Positions 38,001 to 46,224 of a stretch of 64,000 nt of DNA are shown here, one piece after another. The stretch's first letter is position 1. Every line of letters starts with the position of its first letter. The notes under the pieces are model-generated. The model saw nothing but the letters and a program-made list of their open reading frames with translations. It was not told where the DNA came from and did no database searches. The stretch comes from Planctomycetota bacterium (GTDB lineage Bacteria > Planctomycetota > Phycisphaerae > Tepidisphaerales > Tepidisphaeraceae), in contig JBCDCH010000002.1 in the NCBI GenBank assembly GCA_039182125.1, forward strand, positions 58,984 through 122,983, given 5' to 3'. Position numbers and translations under genes: made by a program.

Positions 38001-41000
38001 TCACCAAAGCCGGACCGGGCGAGGTGAGCATCGAAGTGCTCGCGACGATGGCCGGTCAACAAGGCAGTAACTCGCTGATCTTCGGCACCTACGAGCCGGG
38101 CACGCCGCAGACGATGACCGAATTGTTCCGCGTCGCCGCCGAGGATCGTCAGTCGGTCAATCCCGGCATCGACGGCGTCACCACCTTCGACCCCGGCTCT
38201 GACGCGTTCGCGCTCTGGTCCAGCTATGCCGCCTTCGACCATCGCGTCGTCTACGGCGAGGACGTGCTCAACACCTGGGAGAACAACCCCGATCAACGCC
38301 GCAAGGTCCGCGTCTTCCCGCTCAAGGACGCCAATGGCGACGTCGTGCCCAACGCCTACGTCGTCGGCTTTGAGGAATGGGAACAGCAGTCCGACCAGAA
38401 CGACATCGTCTTCGTTATCCGCAATGTTGCCCCGGTCGTGGGTGCCGAGCTTGGCATTGAGAATCTCGACAACGTCCCGTTCGCGGATCGCCTGGTCTTC
38501 AGCCGCATCTCGCCCGACGGCGTCGACACGGTCAACCCCAACACCGTCCACGACACCGCGACGCTACGCATCCGCAACACCGGTGAGTCGCCGCTGACGA
38601 TCAACGACCTCCAACTCTCCAGCAACGAGTTCGAGATCATTGCCGGCGACGTGAGCAGCCCCGTCACGCTCGGCCGTAACGAGTTCCGCGACGTCACGGT
38701 CCGCTTCATCTACGACCGCGCCGGCGACGGGCAGGAAGTCCGCAACGCCACGCTCACGATCATCAGCAACGACGCCGACGAGGCCAACCGCCAGGTCCAA
38801 CTCGCCGGCCTCTGGCAGTCCGACTCCGAGAACAACAGTCGCGGCATTTCCCAGGAGCCCAAGGTCACGACCATCATCGAGGCCCTCGGCTACTCGATCG
38901 ACGTGGGCGATGTCGACACCGGCGGTGCCTACGAGGCGGCCGGCGAGGAAACGCTCAGCCGCTACTGGACCCGCGCCGACGACTCCAAGCCGGTCGGCGT
39001 ACGCATCCTCGGCGCGTGGCACGGGCAGGGCACACCGTCGCAGAACTCCGCCTCGACCGTCCGCTGGTTCCCCGAAGGCAACGCCGGTCAACGCAACTTC
39101 CTTTTCCGCCACGCCGCGACCGACGGGCAGACGCTGTTGCCCCGCCACTCCAACGGCGGGCCCGGCTACGCGGAGTTCACCACCAACGGCAACTTCGGCT
39201 TCTTCGCCGACGGCTCCTACTCCGACGAGCAGTTCCACGACAACCTCAACAACGAACATGCCTGGCGGTTCTACGCGGCCAAGGACCGTGACGGGAACAT
39301 CATCCCCGGCGCGTACATCGCCGCCCACGACTACGTCGGCGCGACCTTCACCAACTACGACTACCAGGACAACGTCTACCTCATCACCAACGTCAAGCCC
39401 GTCACTGGCCCGGTGCAGGTCGCGGATCTGACGGCGACCCCGGCCAACGGCGTAACGCTCAACTGGGCCGCCAACACCGCCGGCAACGTCATCGGCTACG
39501 ACGTCTTCCGCGACACCGGCTCGGGCTTCGTCAAGCTCACCGACACGCCCACCGCGCAGACGACGTTCATCGACGCCGGCGCTTCCGGCTCGGCGACCTA
39601 CCGCGTCGTCGCCGTCGACTACCAAGGCACGTCCGGCACCCCGGCCGACATCCAGGGCAACGGCGACGGCACCGGCGGTGAGGTCACGCAACCCGCCACA
39701 CCGACCGCCCTCGCCGCGAGCCTCGACGGCAACCAAGTCATCCTCTCCTGGAACGACAACGCCACCAACGAGACCGGCTACCAGATCGAACGTTCCACCA
39801 ACGGCGGCCCGTTCTCCCTGCTCACCAGCGCACCGGCGAACAGCTCGACCTACGTCGACCTGACCACCACCAGCGCGACGACGTACCAGTACCGCGTCCG
39901 CGCGATCAACTCCGCCGGCGCATCGGCGTTCTCCAACGTCGTGACCGCCACGACCCCGGCGAGCAACGTCTATAGCTCCACCGACATCGGCTCCCCGGCG
40001 CTGGGCTCGACGGCGCAGCTCGCGCCCAACGTCAACTACGACCTCACCGCCGGCTCCGGTAGCAACATCTCCGGTAACGCCGACAACTTCCGCTTCCTCC
40101 ACCGCGCGATCTCCGGCGACTTCGACATCGCCGTCACGCTGCAGGACATCACCGGCCCCGACGAGGGTGTCGGCGGCATCATGGCCCGCAGCTCGCTCGG
40201 CAGCGGCAGTGCCCACGTCTCGGTGCTGTTTAGCGCCGATAGGCTCGGAAACTTCGCCTACCGCGATGCCAACGGTGGCTCGACGACAACCACCGGCAAC
40301 GCCGCTGCCGGCCGCCCCACCGAGGTCCGTCTCCAACGCGTCGGCACGACCTTCACCGCCTATGTCATGCTCGACGGCGCGACGTGGACCCCGCTCGGCA
40401 CCGCGCAGCTCGCACTCGGCGACACGCTGCAGGTCGGCTTCGCCGCAGCCGGCAACAGCGACGCGGGCGCGACCGTCCGGCTGCGCAACATCCGCGCGGT
40501 CAGCATCACCGCCACCGCCCCGGCCGCACCGACCGCCCTCTCGGCCGTCGCCTCCGCGGACCGCATCACGCTGAACTGGACCGACAACGCCAACGACGAA
40601 GCGGGCTTCCGCATCGAACGCTCCACCGGCGGTGCGTTTACAACCCTCGCGACGCTCGGCCCTGATGCGACGAACTACGAGGACACCACCGCCGTCGCTG
40701 GCACGACCTACACCTACCGCGTCGTTGCCTTCAACGGTGGCGGCGAAGCAACCAGCGCCACGGCATCGGCGACGATCACGCCCACCGCGACCGCACCCGA
40801 CGCACCGACCGGCCTCGAAGCAACCATCGTCGAGACCGGCGTTTCGCTCGAATGGTTCGACAACGCCGACAACGAGACCGGCTTCCGCATCGAACGCCGG
40901 ACCGACGGTGGCTCGTTCGCGCCACTGGCCAATGTCGGAGCCAACATCACCAGCTTCCTCGACGACACGACCGATCCCGACACGACGTACGAGTACCGCG

Positions 41001-43543
41001 TCTTCGCCGTCAACAGTGCCGGCGACAGCGGTGCGTCCAACACCGTCAACGCGACCACGCCGGCCGATGACAGTGGCGAGACCGTCACCGTGCTCTACGA
41101 GCAGAAGTTCGACGGCAACGGCAACCTGGACTTCCGCACCTACACCGGTGGCGTTCAGTCCGGCGGAACCTTCGACGTTGTCAACGGCCAGTTCGTTGCC
41201 GACAACACCGGCGGCTTCGGCTCGTGGTACACGGCCAAGCTGCCCATCCCCGACTCCGGCCAAGTCAACTTCTCGATCGACGCGAGCAGTTCCGCCGACG
41301 TTGCCGGCCAGCTCAATGTCGGTGTCCGCATCGACGGCGGCGCGTATCAACTGCTCCGCAGCTTCCGCGGACCCATCGACGGTGTGATCACGGTCGAGCT
41401 CAACGACATCGACGCGAGCCAGATTCAGATCGAGGTCCAGGCACGTACCACGGCCGGGCAGTTCCGCTTCGACAACATCCGCATCACCGACGGCGCGGCA
41501 GCGGACACCGGCGGCGGTGACGCGGGCGGCGGTGATGGCGGCGATACGGGTGGCGGCGACACGGGCGGCGACACCGCGACCGACGTCCTCGTCGAAACCT
41601 TCGACCTGCCCAACGGCACCCAGCAAGGCACCGGCGAACTCCCGTGGCGCACCTATGTCGGCGGCGTCCAAGGCGGCGGCTTCTTCGGCGTCCGCGACGG
41701 CGCGTTCGTCGCCGAAAACACCGGCGGCTTCGCAAGCTGGTACACGCCCAAGATCACCCTGCCGACCGGCGGGCCGTACACGTTCTCCGTCGACGTGAGC
41801 AGTTCCGCCGACGTGGCCGGCCAGCTCAACGTCGGCGTCCGCATCGCCGGCGGTAGCTACCAACTGCTCCAGTCCTTCCGCAACCCGGTCACCGGAACCG
41901 TCAGGGTTTCGCTGGCCGACATCCCGGCCGATCAGTTCCAGATCGAAATCCAGGCACGCACGACCGCCGGGAGCTTTACGTTCGACAACGTGAAAATCAC
42001 GGAACCCGGCACGGACACCGGCGGTGGTGGCGGCGGCGACACAGGTGGCGGCGACACCGGAAACGGTGGCGACAACGGCGGCGGTGATGACGGTGGAGGC
42101 AACACCGGAGGCGGTAACAACACCGGCATCGACTTCCTCGTCGAAACTTTCCCGCAGGCCAACGGCACCCAGCAAGGCACCGGCGCACTCTCGTGGCGTA
42201 CATACACCGGCGGCGTTCAGTCGGGCGGGTTCTTCGGCGTTCGCGACGGCCGACTCGTCGCCGAGAACACCGGCGGCTTCGCAAGCTGGTACACGCCCAG
42301 GCTCAACCTTCCCGCAGGCGACACGTACCGCTTCAGCGTCGACGTGAGCAGCAGCGCGAACGTGGCCGGGCAACTCAACGTCAACGTCCGCATCGGCGGC
42401 CAGTCGCAGGTGGTCCAATCCTTCCGCGACCCGGTGACCGGCACGGTCACGGTGACCCTTGATGCCATCCCGGCCGGCGAGTTCCAGATCGAGATTCAGG
42501 CAAGGACCACGGCCGGCTTCTACGCCTTCGACAACGTCCGCATCGCGACCGTTGGCTCCAATGGCAGCGGCGGTAGCGACGGTAACACCGGCGGCGGGGA
42601 TGACAACGGCGACGACAACACCGGCCCCAACGTCACCGGCATTACGTGGACCGACGCGCCCCAACCCGGACGCAGCTACGCCGAGAGCAGCAAGGCCGTC
42701 GTCGGCGATGACGTCTTCATCTTCGGCGGCTACCGCGTCGACTTCTCCAGCGTCCGCGACGTCTACCGCTTCCGCAACAATCAGTGGACCCGCATGGCCG
42801 ATATGCCCGAGGCGATCACCCACGCGGGCGTCGAAACTGTCGGCAACGAAGTCTGGTTCGCCGGGGCGTACATCGGACGCGAGGGCCTGGAGCAGATCTA
42901 CGGCTCACGCAAGGTGTGGAAGTACGACACGACCAACGACGCTTGGTCGCGCGGGCCGGACCTGCCTGTCGAACGCGCCGGCGGTGACCTTGTTCTTATC
43001 GGCCGAAACCTCCACTTCCTGGGCGGCCAGAACATCGCACGCAGCGTCGACACGCGTGAGCACTGGGTGCTGAATCTCGACAACCAGGGCGCCGGCTGGC
43101 AAAGCCGGGCCGACATGCCCGTCGGTCGCAACCACCTCGCCGCCGAGACACACAACGGCCTGCTGTACTTCTTCGGCAGCCAGTCCGGCCACGACGAAGG
43201 ACTCACGCCCCACACCGAGGTCTACTCCTACGACCCCGCAACCAACAGCTGGACCCAGCGTGCCTCGATGCCCGCGCCGCGTAATCACATGCACCAGACG
43301 CTGGTGAAGAAGGAAGACAAGCTCTACATCTTCGCCGGACAGTCCGAGCACAACCAGTCCGAGGATGACATCTTCGAGTACGACTTCGCCAATGACAGTT
43401 GGCGCACGATCGGCACGACGACCGAGCCGCGCACCAGCCCGGCTGTCGCACTGCTACCCGACGGCCGCGTGCTGATGATCGGCGGCTTCCGACCGGGACT
43501 GATATTCCAGGCCACGTACTTCGGCGAGTTCGATTTCGCGTGA
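35048..43543 (+). CDS. Giant multidomain secreted protein with LEPR-XLL start and Kelch C-terminus
   Basis: A 2,831-residue mosaic protein. Residues 33-48 contain WSPIFEKLETRKLLAD, the LEPR-XLL type N-terminal motif of large planctomycete surface proteins. In approximate order: a concanavalin-like (DUF1349-like) domain (50-285), a Big_5 Ig-like domain (287-398), a six-bladed propeller of the glucose/sorbosone dehydrogenase type (400-823), two ASH/choice-of-anchor-D domains each followed by a related module of about 190 residues (830-1455), two FN3 domains, another DUF1349-like domain (1640-1823), two FN3 domains, three repeats joined by Gly/Asp-rich linkers (2015-2530) and a Kelch propeller (2530-2820). 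ATG 35048 was chosen as the one before the motif. Adhesion or carbohydrate binding at the surface is inferred. Confidence 0.9.
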   Translation: MQVTREDQNTDQPFAKNNDTAATDKNALLKAAWSPIFEKLETRKLLADVTLVDLGFDTSTPGTLVDTDGEGTGFAGFQQNDAGDGFNADGLDLDTATGLLRVTTAGNTSNFRDANTHQNVLEKSFDATAGSFTAQVRLDGPTTAFDQQFQQAGLTFGPDADHYVKVVAGRWPEGQRIEFLYESTDTAGSSIIPFEAKLDAGSLDGQQHIDLRLQINADTGTVSAGYRLPGGDWVDFGTTVTISADDRVAFFATDAKAGIVQNDSQAAPANIGYDSFSLVRHNGSEADRPTVTGVNPADGATGVTRDIGIFANIAAGTSGGRIDQATLNANTVYLERTDNGQRVTANVQTSGAGDVIILTPSGSVLDANTDYTFVITDGVKDILGNAVVPFTSSFTTGTAGGTIDTSISFDRTQVALADGERWTGVTFGPDGRLYATTLDGLIYRFDVDADGAFSNKTEITTLRDDAGFRALIGLTFDPTSTADNLIAYAIHGDFEGILAGDARDWTGKISVLSGDDLGNIRDLVTGLPRSVGDHLTNQASFGPDGMLYLSQAANTAMGASDPTWSEANGTPRPERLLTAAILRIDVAAIGTGTVDVQTADTDTPYDPFAADAPVTLFATGVRNAYDLLWHSNGTLYAPTNGSGNGGNTPADPSQTGTDLTNVPEVQRDYLFAINQGGYYGSPNPVRNEFILNGGNPTAGVDPHEVATYPVGTQPDANWRVDDIAFDFGLRVSPNGIIEYRDDASTGSPFGGDLDGKIFVVRYATPQDILILTPGAGGGIVDARDGFSGLEDFAAPIDIIQQPGTGNLLVADLGTRAIYLLQPAESNAAPGNATVSDTTLYFNDNHTSGDRSPAQAVTVTNTGAGPLTLNGFDLDGADPADFRITGQPIAGTVLGAGESITLSVDFRADAKRIHEATLTIDTTNNDVIVRLRGIGTTGLDGQNEPSLQRILDLYEIPVNVGDPDPNTTHYPDDSSLRGDEVIAPRFTKAGPGEVSIEVLATMAGQQGSNSLIFGTYEPGTPQTMTELFRVAAEDRQSVNPGIDGVTTFDPGSDAFALWSSYAAFDHRVVYGEDVLNTWENNPDQRRKVRVFPLKDANGDVVPNAYVVGFEEWEQQSDQNDIVFVIRNVAPVVGAELGIENLDNVPFADRLVFSRISPDGVDTVNPNTVHDTATLRIRNTGESPLTINDLQLSSNEFEIIAGDVSSPVTLGRNEFRDVTVRFIYDRAGDGQEVRNATLTIISNDADEANRQVQLAGLWQSDSENNSRGISQEPKVTTIIEALGYSIDVGDVDTGGAYEAAGEETLSRYWTRADDSKPVGVRILGAWHGQGTPSQNSASTVRWFPEGNAGQRNFLFRHAATDGQTLLPRHSNGGPGYAEFTTNGNFGFFADGSYSDEQFHDNLNNEHAWRFYAAKDRDGNIIPGAYIAAHDYVGATFTNYDYQDNVYLITNVKPVTGPVQVADLTATPANGVTLNWAANTAGNVIGYDVFRDTGSGFVKLTDTPTAQTTFIDAGASGSATYRVVAVDYQGTSGTPADIQGNGDGTGGEVTQPATPTALAASLDGNQVILSWNDNATNETGYQIERSTNGGPFSLLTSAPANSSTYVDLTTTSATTYQYRVRAINSAGASAFSNVVTATTPASNVYSSTDIGSPALGSTAQLAPNVNYDLTAGSGSNISGNADNFRFLHRAISGDFDIAVTLQDITGPDEGVGGIMARSSLGSGSAHVSVLFSADRLGNFAYRDANGGSTTTTGNAAAGRPTEVRLQRVGTTFTAYVMLDGATWTPLGTAQLALGDTLQVGFAAAGNSDAGATVRLRNIRAVSITATAPAAPTALSAVASADRITLNWTDNANDEAGFRIERSTGGAFTTLATLGPDATNYEDTTAVAGTTYTYRVVAFNGGGEATSATASATITPTATAPDAPTGLEATIVETGVSLEWFDNADNETGFRIERRTDGGSFAPLANVGANITSFLDDTTDPDTTYEYRVFAVNSAGDSGASNTVNATTPADDSGETVTVLYEQKFDGNGNLDFRTYTGGVQSGGTFDVVNGQFVADNTGGFGSWYTAKLPIPDSGQVNFSIDASSSADVAGQLNVGVRIDGGAYQLLRSFRGPIDGVITVELNDIDASQIQIEVQARTTAGQFRFDNIRITDGAAADTGGGDAGGGDGGDTGGGDTGGDTATDVLVETFDLPNGTQQGTGELPWRTYVGGVQGGGFFGVRDGAFVAENTGGFASWYTPKITLPTGGPYTFSVDVSSSADVAGQLNVGVRIAGGSYQLLQSFRNPVTGTVRVSLADIPADQFQIEIQARTTAGSFTFDNVKITEPGTDTGGGGGGDTGGGDTGNGGDNGGGDDGGGNTGGGNNTGIDFLVETFPQANGTQQGTGALSWRTYTGGVQSGGFFGVRDGRLVAENTGGFASWYTPRLNLPAGDTYRFSVDVSSSANVAGQLNVNVRIGGQSQVVQSFRDPVTGTVTVTLDAIPAGEFQIEIQARTTAGFYAFDNVRIATVGSNGSGGSDGNTGGGDDNGDDNTGPNVTGITWTDAPQPGRSYAESSKAVVGDDVFIFGGYRVDFSSVRDVYRFRNNQWTRMADMPEAITHAGVETVGNEVWFAGAYIGREGLEQIYGSRKVWKYDTTNDAWSRGPDLPVERAGGDLVLIGRNLHFLGGQNIARSVDTREHWVLNLDNQGAGWQSRADMPVGRNHLAAETHNGLLYFFGSQSGHDEGLTPHTEVYSYDPATNSWTQRASMPAPRNHMHQTLVKKEDKLYIFAGQSEHNQSEDDIFEYDFANDSWRTIGTTTEPRTSPAVALLPDGRVLMIGGFRPGLIFQATYFGEFDFA
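41090..42635 (+). repeat. Three tandem coding repeats with Gly/Asp-rich linkers
   Basis: Inside the giant gene, three copies of a module of about 135-140 codons lie at roughly 41090-41490, 41584-42003 and 42133-42549. All share FRTYTGGVQSGG-like starts, NTGGFxSWYT, SSSA(D/N)VAGQLNV and IEVQARTTAG-like ends. Copies 2 and 3 are closer to each other (both contain NGTQQGTG) than to copy 1. Linkers are Gly/Asp/Asn-rich (GGGDTGGGD type), suggesting flexible, acidic, perhaps calcium-associating spacers. Confidence 0.9.
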
Positions 43544-43562
43544 TCGGCATATCATCGCAGCG

Positions 43563-44399
43563 ATGACGACGCCCGTGGCTGCCGTACGTCCGTTACCGAT
43601 CCGCTTGGTCGCGATCGATCTTGACGGCACGCTGCTCGATGCGAACAAGAAAGTCAGCACCAAGACCGCCGACGCGCTGCACGAGCTGCGTGAGACGACC
43701 GACGTGCGCGTCGTCCTCGCCACCGCCCGCCCGCCCCGCTCGGTCCGGCCGATCTACCGCGAACTCCGGCTCGACACTTGGCAGGTCAACTACAACGGCG
43801 CGCTCATCTGGGACGAGCCGGGCAACATGGCCCACTTCCACCGCCCGATCCCCGGCGAGCTCTGTTTCCGCATGTGCGACACCGCACGCGACCTTTTCGA
43901 CGAGGTGCTCATCCATGCCGAGATCATGGACAAGTGGTTCACCGACCGTGAGAACGACCCGGAGCACACCACAGAAACCGGCAAGATGTTCCAGCCAGAC
44001 GCGATCGGGCCGGTCGAGGACTTCTGTCGCTTTCCGATCACCAAACTGATGATGCTCGGTGAGCCGGCCATGCTCACGCGGATCGAAACCGCCCTGCTAG
44101 CCGAGTTCCGCAAGGACGTTCAGATCCTGCACACCGACCGTGACCTGCTGCAGATCATGGACAAGCGTGTGAGCAAGGGCGTCGCGCTGTCGAAGATCGC
44201 CGGCCACTTCGGCATCCGCGCAAGCCAGACCCTGGCCATAGGCGACAACCTCAACGACGCCGGCATGATGAAATGGGCCGGCCGGTCCGTCGCGATGGGC
44301 AACGGTCACAAGCACATCAAGAAAATCGCCGACTTCGTCGCACCGTCCAACGAGGAGGACGGTGTGCATGCGGCGCTCGAGTGGGCGCGGCTACTGTGA
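43563..44399 (+). CDS. Cof-type HAD hydrolase
   Basis: A 278-residue HAD-superfamily phosphatase of the Cof (type IIB) group. Motif I is VAIDLDGTLLDANKK, motif II is VVLATARPP, the motif III Lys lies in MDKRVSKGVALSKIA, and motif IV is AIGDNLNDAGMMKWAG. Residues about 85-195 form the alpha/beta cap typical of type IIB. These enzymes act on sugar phosphates, FMN or other small phosphates, and specificity is not predictable here. It is followed by truD after 3 bp, so both are likely cotranscribed. Confidence 0.92.
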   Translation: MTTPVAAVRPLPIRLVAIDLDGTLLDANKKVSTKTADALHELRETTDVRVVLATARPPRSVRPIYRELRLDTWQVNYNGALIWDEPGNMAHFHRPIPGELCFRMCDTARDLFDEVLIHAEIMDKWFTDRENDPEHTTETGKMFQPDAIGPVEDFCRFPITKLMMLGEPAMLTRIETALLAEFRKDVQILHTDRDLLQIMDKRVSKGVALSKIAGHFGIRASQTLAIGDNLNDAGMMKWAGRSVAMGNGHKHIKKIADFVAPSNEEDGVHAALEWARLL

Positions 44400-44402
44400 G
44401 CG

Positions 44403-45509
44403 GTGGAACTGCCTCATCTCACCAGCGCCCCCGGCATCGGCGGCACCATCAAAGCCCGACCGACCGACTTCTTCGTCCAGGAACTCTCCGACGACGAGGC
44501 CACCGGCGATGGCGAGCATGTGCTCTTCGAAATCCGCAAAGTCGGCATCACGACCGACGAAGCCGTTCGACGCATCGCCAACGCACTCCGGCTCGACCCA
44601 CGCAACATCGGCACCGCCGGCCGCAAGGACAAGTGGGCCGTCACCCAGCAACGCATGACCGCACTTGGTGCGCGTGATTCGCAAGTCATGGCGCTGCAAG
44701 CCGACGATTTGCAGGTGCTTTGGGCGGCACACCACCGCAAAAAACTCCACGCCGGGCACCTCTCGGGCAACCGCTTCGCCGTGATCGTGCGCAACGTCAA
44801 CCCGACCGATGTTGTCAAGCTCCGCCCCGTGCTCAACGAACTGATCGAGCGTGGCATGCCCAACTACTTCGGCCCGCAACGCTTCGGCAAGTACGGCGAC
44901 AACGCCGAGCGCGGCTTCGAACTGCTCCGCGCCGGCGAGCAGGCGATCCGTAAGACGCCCAGGTCCAAGCGTGAGATGCTCGTGAGTGCCGCCCAGTCGG
45001 CGGTGTTCAACGCCGTCGTCGCGGAGCGGATTCGCCAAGGCATCTTCGACAAGCTCATCCCCGGCGACGTCGCGAAGAAGACCGACACCGGTGGCTGCTT
45101 CGTGGTCGAGGACGTCGAGAAAGAGCAACCGCGATGTGCGAACTGGGAGATCAGCCCGGCCGGCCCGTTGCCGGGGCCGAAGCTGCTCGCGGCGAAGGCC
45201 GAAGCGTTGGCGTTGGAGCAGAAAGTCTTCGCCGAGTTCGGCGTAAAGCCCGAAGACTTTGCCGCCGCCGGCCGCAGCTTTCCAGGCGAACGCCGCGCGA
45301 TCCGCGTCCGCCCCGAACAGACCGAACTCGCCGGCGGTGTCGACGACTTCGGCCCGCAGATCACCGTCGCCTTCAACCTCCCCAAGGGCAGCTACGCCAC
45401 CACGCTCATGCGCGAGCTGCTCAAAGTGGACGACATGGAAAAGCGCGACGACCGCGGCCCGATCGAAGGCCTGCAACCCCGCGTCGGGGCGCCGGACGGG
45501 AAAGTGTGA
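44403..45509 (+). CDS. truD: tRNA pseudouridine(13) synthase TruD
   Basis: A 368-residue pseudouridine synthase for U13 of tRNA-Glu. Family motifs are IKARPTDFFVQELSDDEATG at the N-terminus, the catalytic Asp in GTAGRKDKWAVTQQR, HLSGNRFAVIVRNV, and GMPNYFGPQRFGKYGDNAER. A TRUD insertion domain follows, and the C-terminus has LPKGSYATTLMRELL. The start is GTG, 3 bp after the HAD stop. Length is close to E. coli TruD (349). The stop lies directly before a palindromic repeat. Confidence 0.95.
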   Translation: MELPHLTSAPGIGGTIKARPTDFFVQELSDDEATGDGEHVLFEIRKVGITTDEAVRRIANALRLDPRNIGTAGRKDKWAVTQQRMTALGARDSQVMALQADDLQVLWAAHHRKKLHAGHLSGNRFAVIVRNVNPTDVVKLRPVLNELIERGMPNYFGPQRFGKYGDNAERGFELLRAGEQAIRKTPRSKREMLVSAAQSAVFNAVVAERIRQGIFDKLIPGDVAKKTDTGGCFVVEDVEKEQPRCANWEISPAGPLPGPKLLAAKAEALALEQKVFAEFGVKPEDFAAAGRSFPGERRAIRVRPEQTELAGGVDDFGPQITVAFNLPKGSYATTLMRELLKVDDMEKRDDRGPIEGLQPRVGAPDGKV

Positions 45510-45510
45510 G

Positions 45511-45604
45511 CGGCATAACCGCGTTGCGGAGCAACGCAGCTAGGCGCGGCTTTCACAAGCACATCGAGCGCACAGCTGCGTTGCTCCGCAACGCGGTTAT
45601 GCCG
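45511..45604. repeat. Perfect 31-bp inverted repeat between truD and a membrane protein gene
   Basis: Arms at 45511-45541 and 45574-45604 are perfect complements with a 32-bp spacer. Each arm contains a smaller palindrome, GCGTTGCGGAGCAACGC or its complement. The right arm includes the TAA stop of the convergent membrane protein gene. There is no T-tract, so it is a REP- or MITE-like element that might still help to end both transcripts. Confidence 0.9.
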
Positions 45605-45965
45605 CCGCGAGCTTGCGTTGCTTACGTGCGACAATGAACGACCGTACGCCAATCGCAACGTAACCCCAAAGCAACACAAGTGTCGCGATCTGCACGAAGG
45701 TCGCGAGCGCGGTGCCGAAGTTCCCACCGGCCCAACGCACGATGATGCCGCCCGGCGCCAGCGCGGCGATGACCACCGCCAAGTGCGCGACGATGATCGT
45801 GAGCAGCTTCACCTTTGGCAGCATCAGCCCCCCGAACACCAGAAAGAGCCCGCCGATGTACGCCGGAATCAGTGCCGTTTCGGGCTTATCGCTGGTACTG
45901 ACCGAGTACGCACCGACACCGAGGATGATCAGCAGGACACCGAGGACAAGGGTGATTTTGGCCAT
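45597..45965 (-). CDS. Small membrane protein with four hydrophobic segments
   Basis: A 122-residue protein with hydrophobic stretches at about residues 4-20 (ITLVLGVLLIILGVGAY), 32-48, 52-72 and 85-110, and a basic C-terminus (ARKQRKLAAA). I do not recognise the family. MAKITLVLG (45965) was chosen as start since the residues before it in an upstream extension are polar and unlike a membrane protein N-terminus. The stop codon lies inside the palindromic repeat. Confidence 0.7.
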   Translation of the reverse strand: MAKITLVLGVLLIILGVGAYSVSTSDKPETALIPAYIGGLFLVFGGLMLPKVKLLTIIVAHLAVVIAALAPGGIIVRWAGGNFGTALATFVQIATLVLLWGYVAIGVRSFIVARKQRKLAAA

Positions 45966-46116
45966 TTGCTTGGGGTTTGGGGCGGTATGCCTGTCCGATA
46001 GGGACTGGTTCTTTCCGTTTTCGAGCGGCGGATCGTAGGTTGCAGGTGCGTTCAATGTCGGCCGCCAGACCGACACGGGGCCGTGGCATTATGCCGCGGC
46101 CAAACCGGAGAAATGC

Positions 46117-46215
46117 ATGGCCGACGAAACCGTCCGACTTTCGATCCCCGAACGAATCGCCGCTTGTCTCATCGCCGGCGTCACCGCCGCCATCGTCGCG
46201 TTCGTCTCGACGTAG
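46117..46215 (+). CDS. 32-residue single-helix membrane peptide
   Basis: A short frame of 32 codons preceded by a clear ribosome-binding site (CCGGAG, 6 bp before the ATG). It encodes a polar N-terminus (MADETVRLSIPER) followed by one hydrophobic helix (IAACLIAGVTAAIVAFV). It ends 9 bp before the ATG of the DUF4174 lipoprotein gene. It could be a small membrane protein or a translated leader. No family is recognised; support is the ribosome-binding site, hydrophobicity and position. Confidence 0.5.
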   Translation: MADETVRLSIPERIAACLIAGVTAAIVAFVST

Positions 46216-46224
46216 ACTTTCTCG

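Noticed and set aside
38564..42823. A very long minus-strand open frame (about 1,400 codons) opposite the giant gene
   Set aside because: It is the complement-strand echo of a GC-rich, strongly biased coding sequence; its product is a Val/Gly/Arg/Ala-rich string without domains, whereas the plus strand has clear domain motifs.
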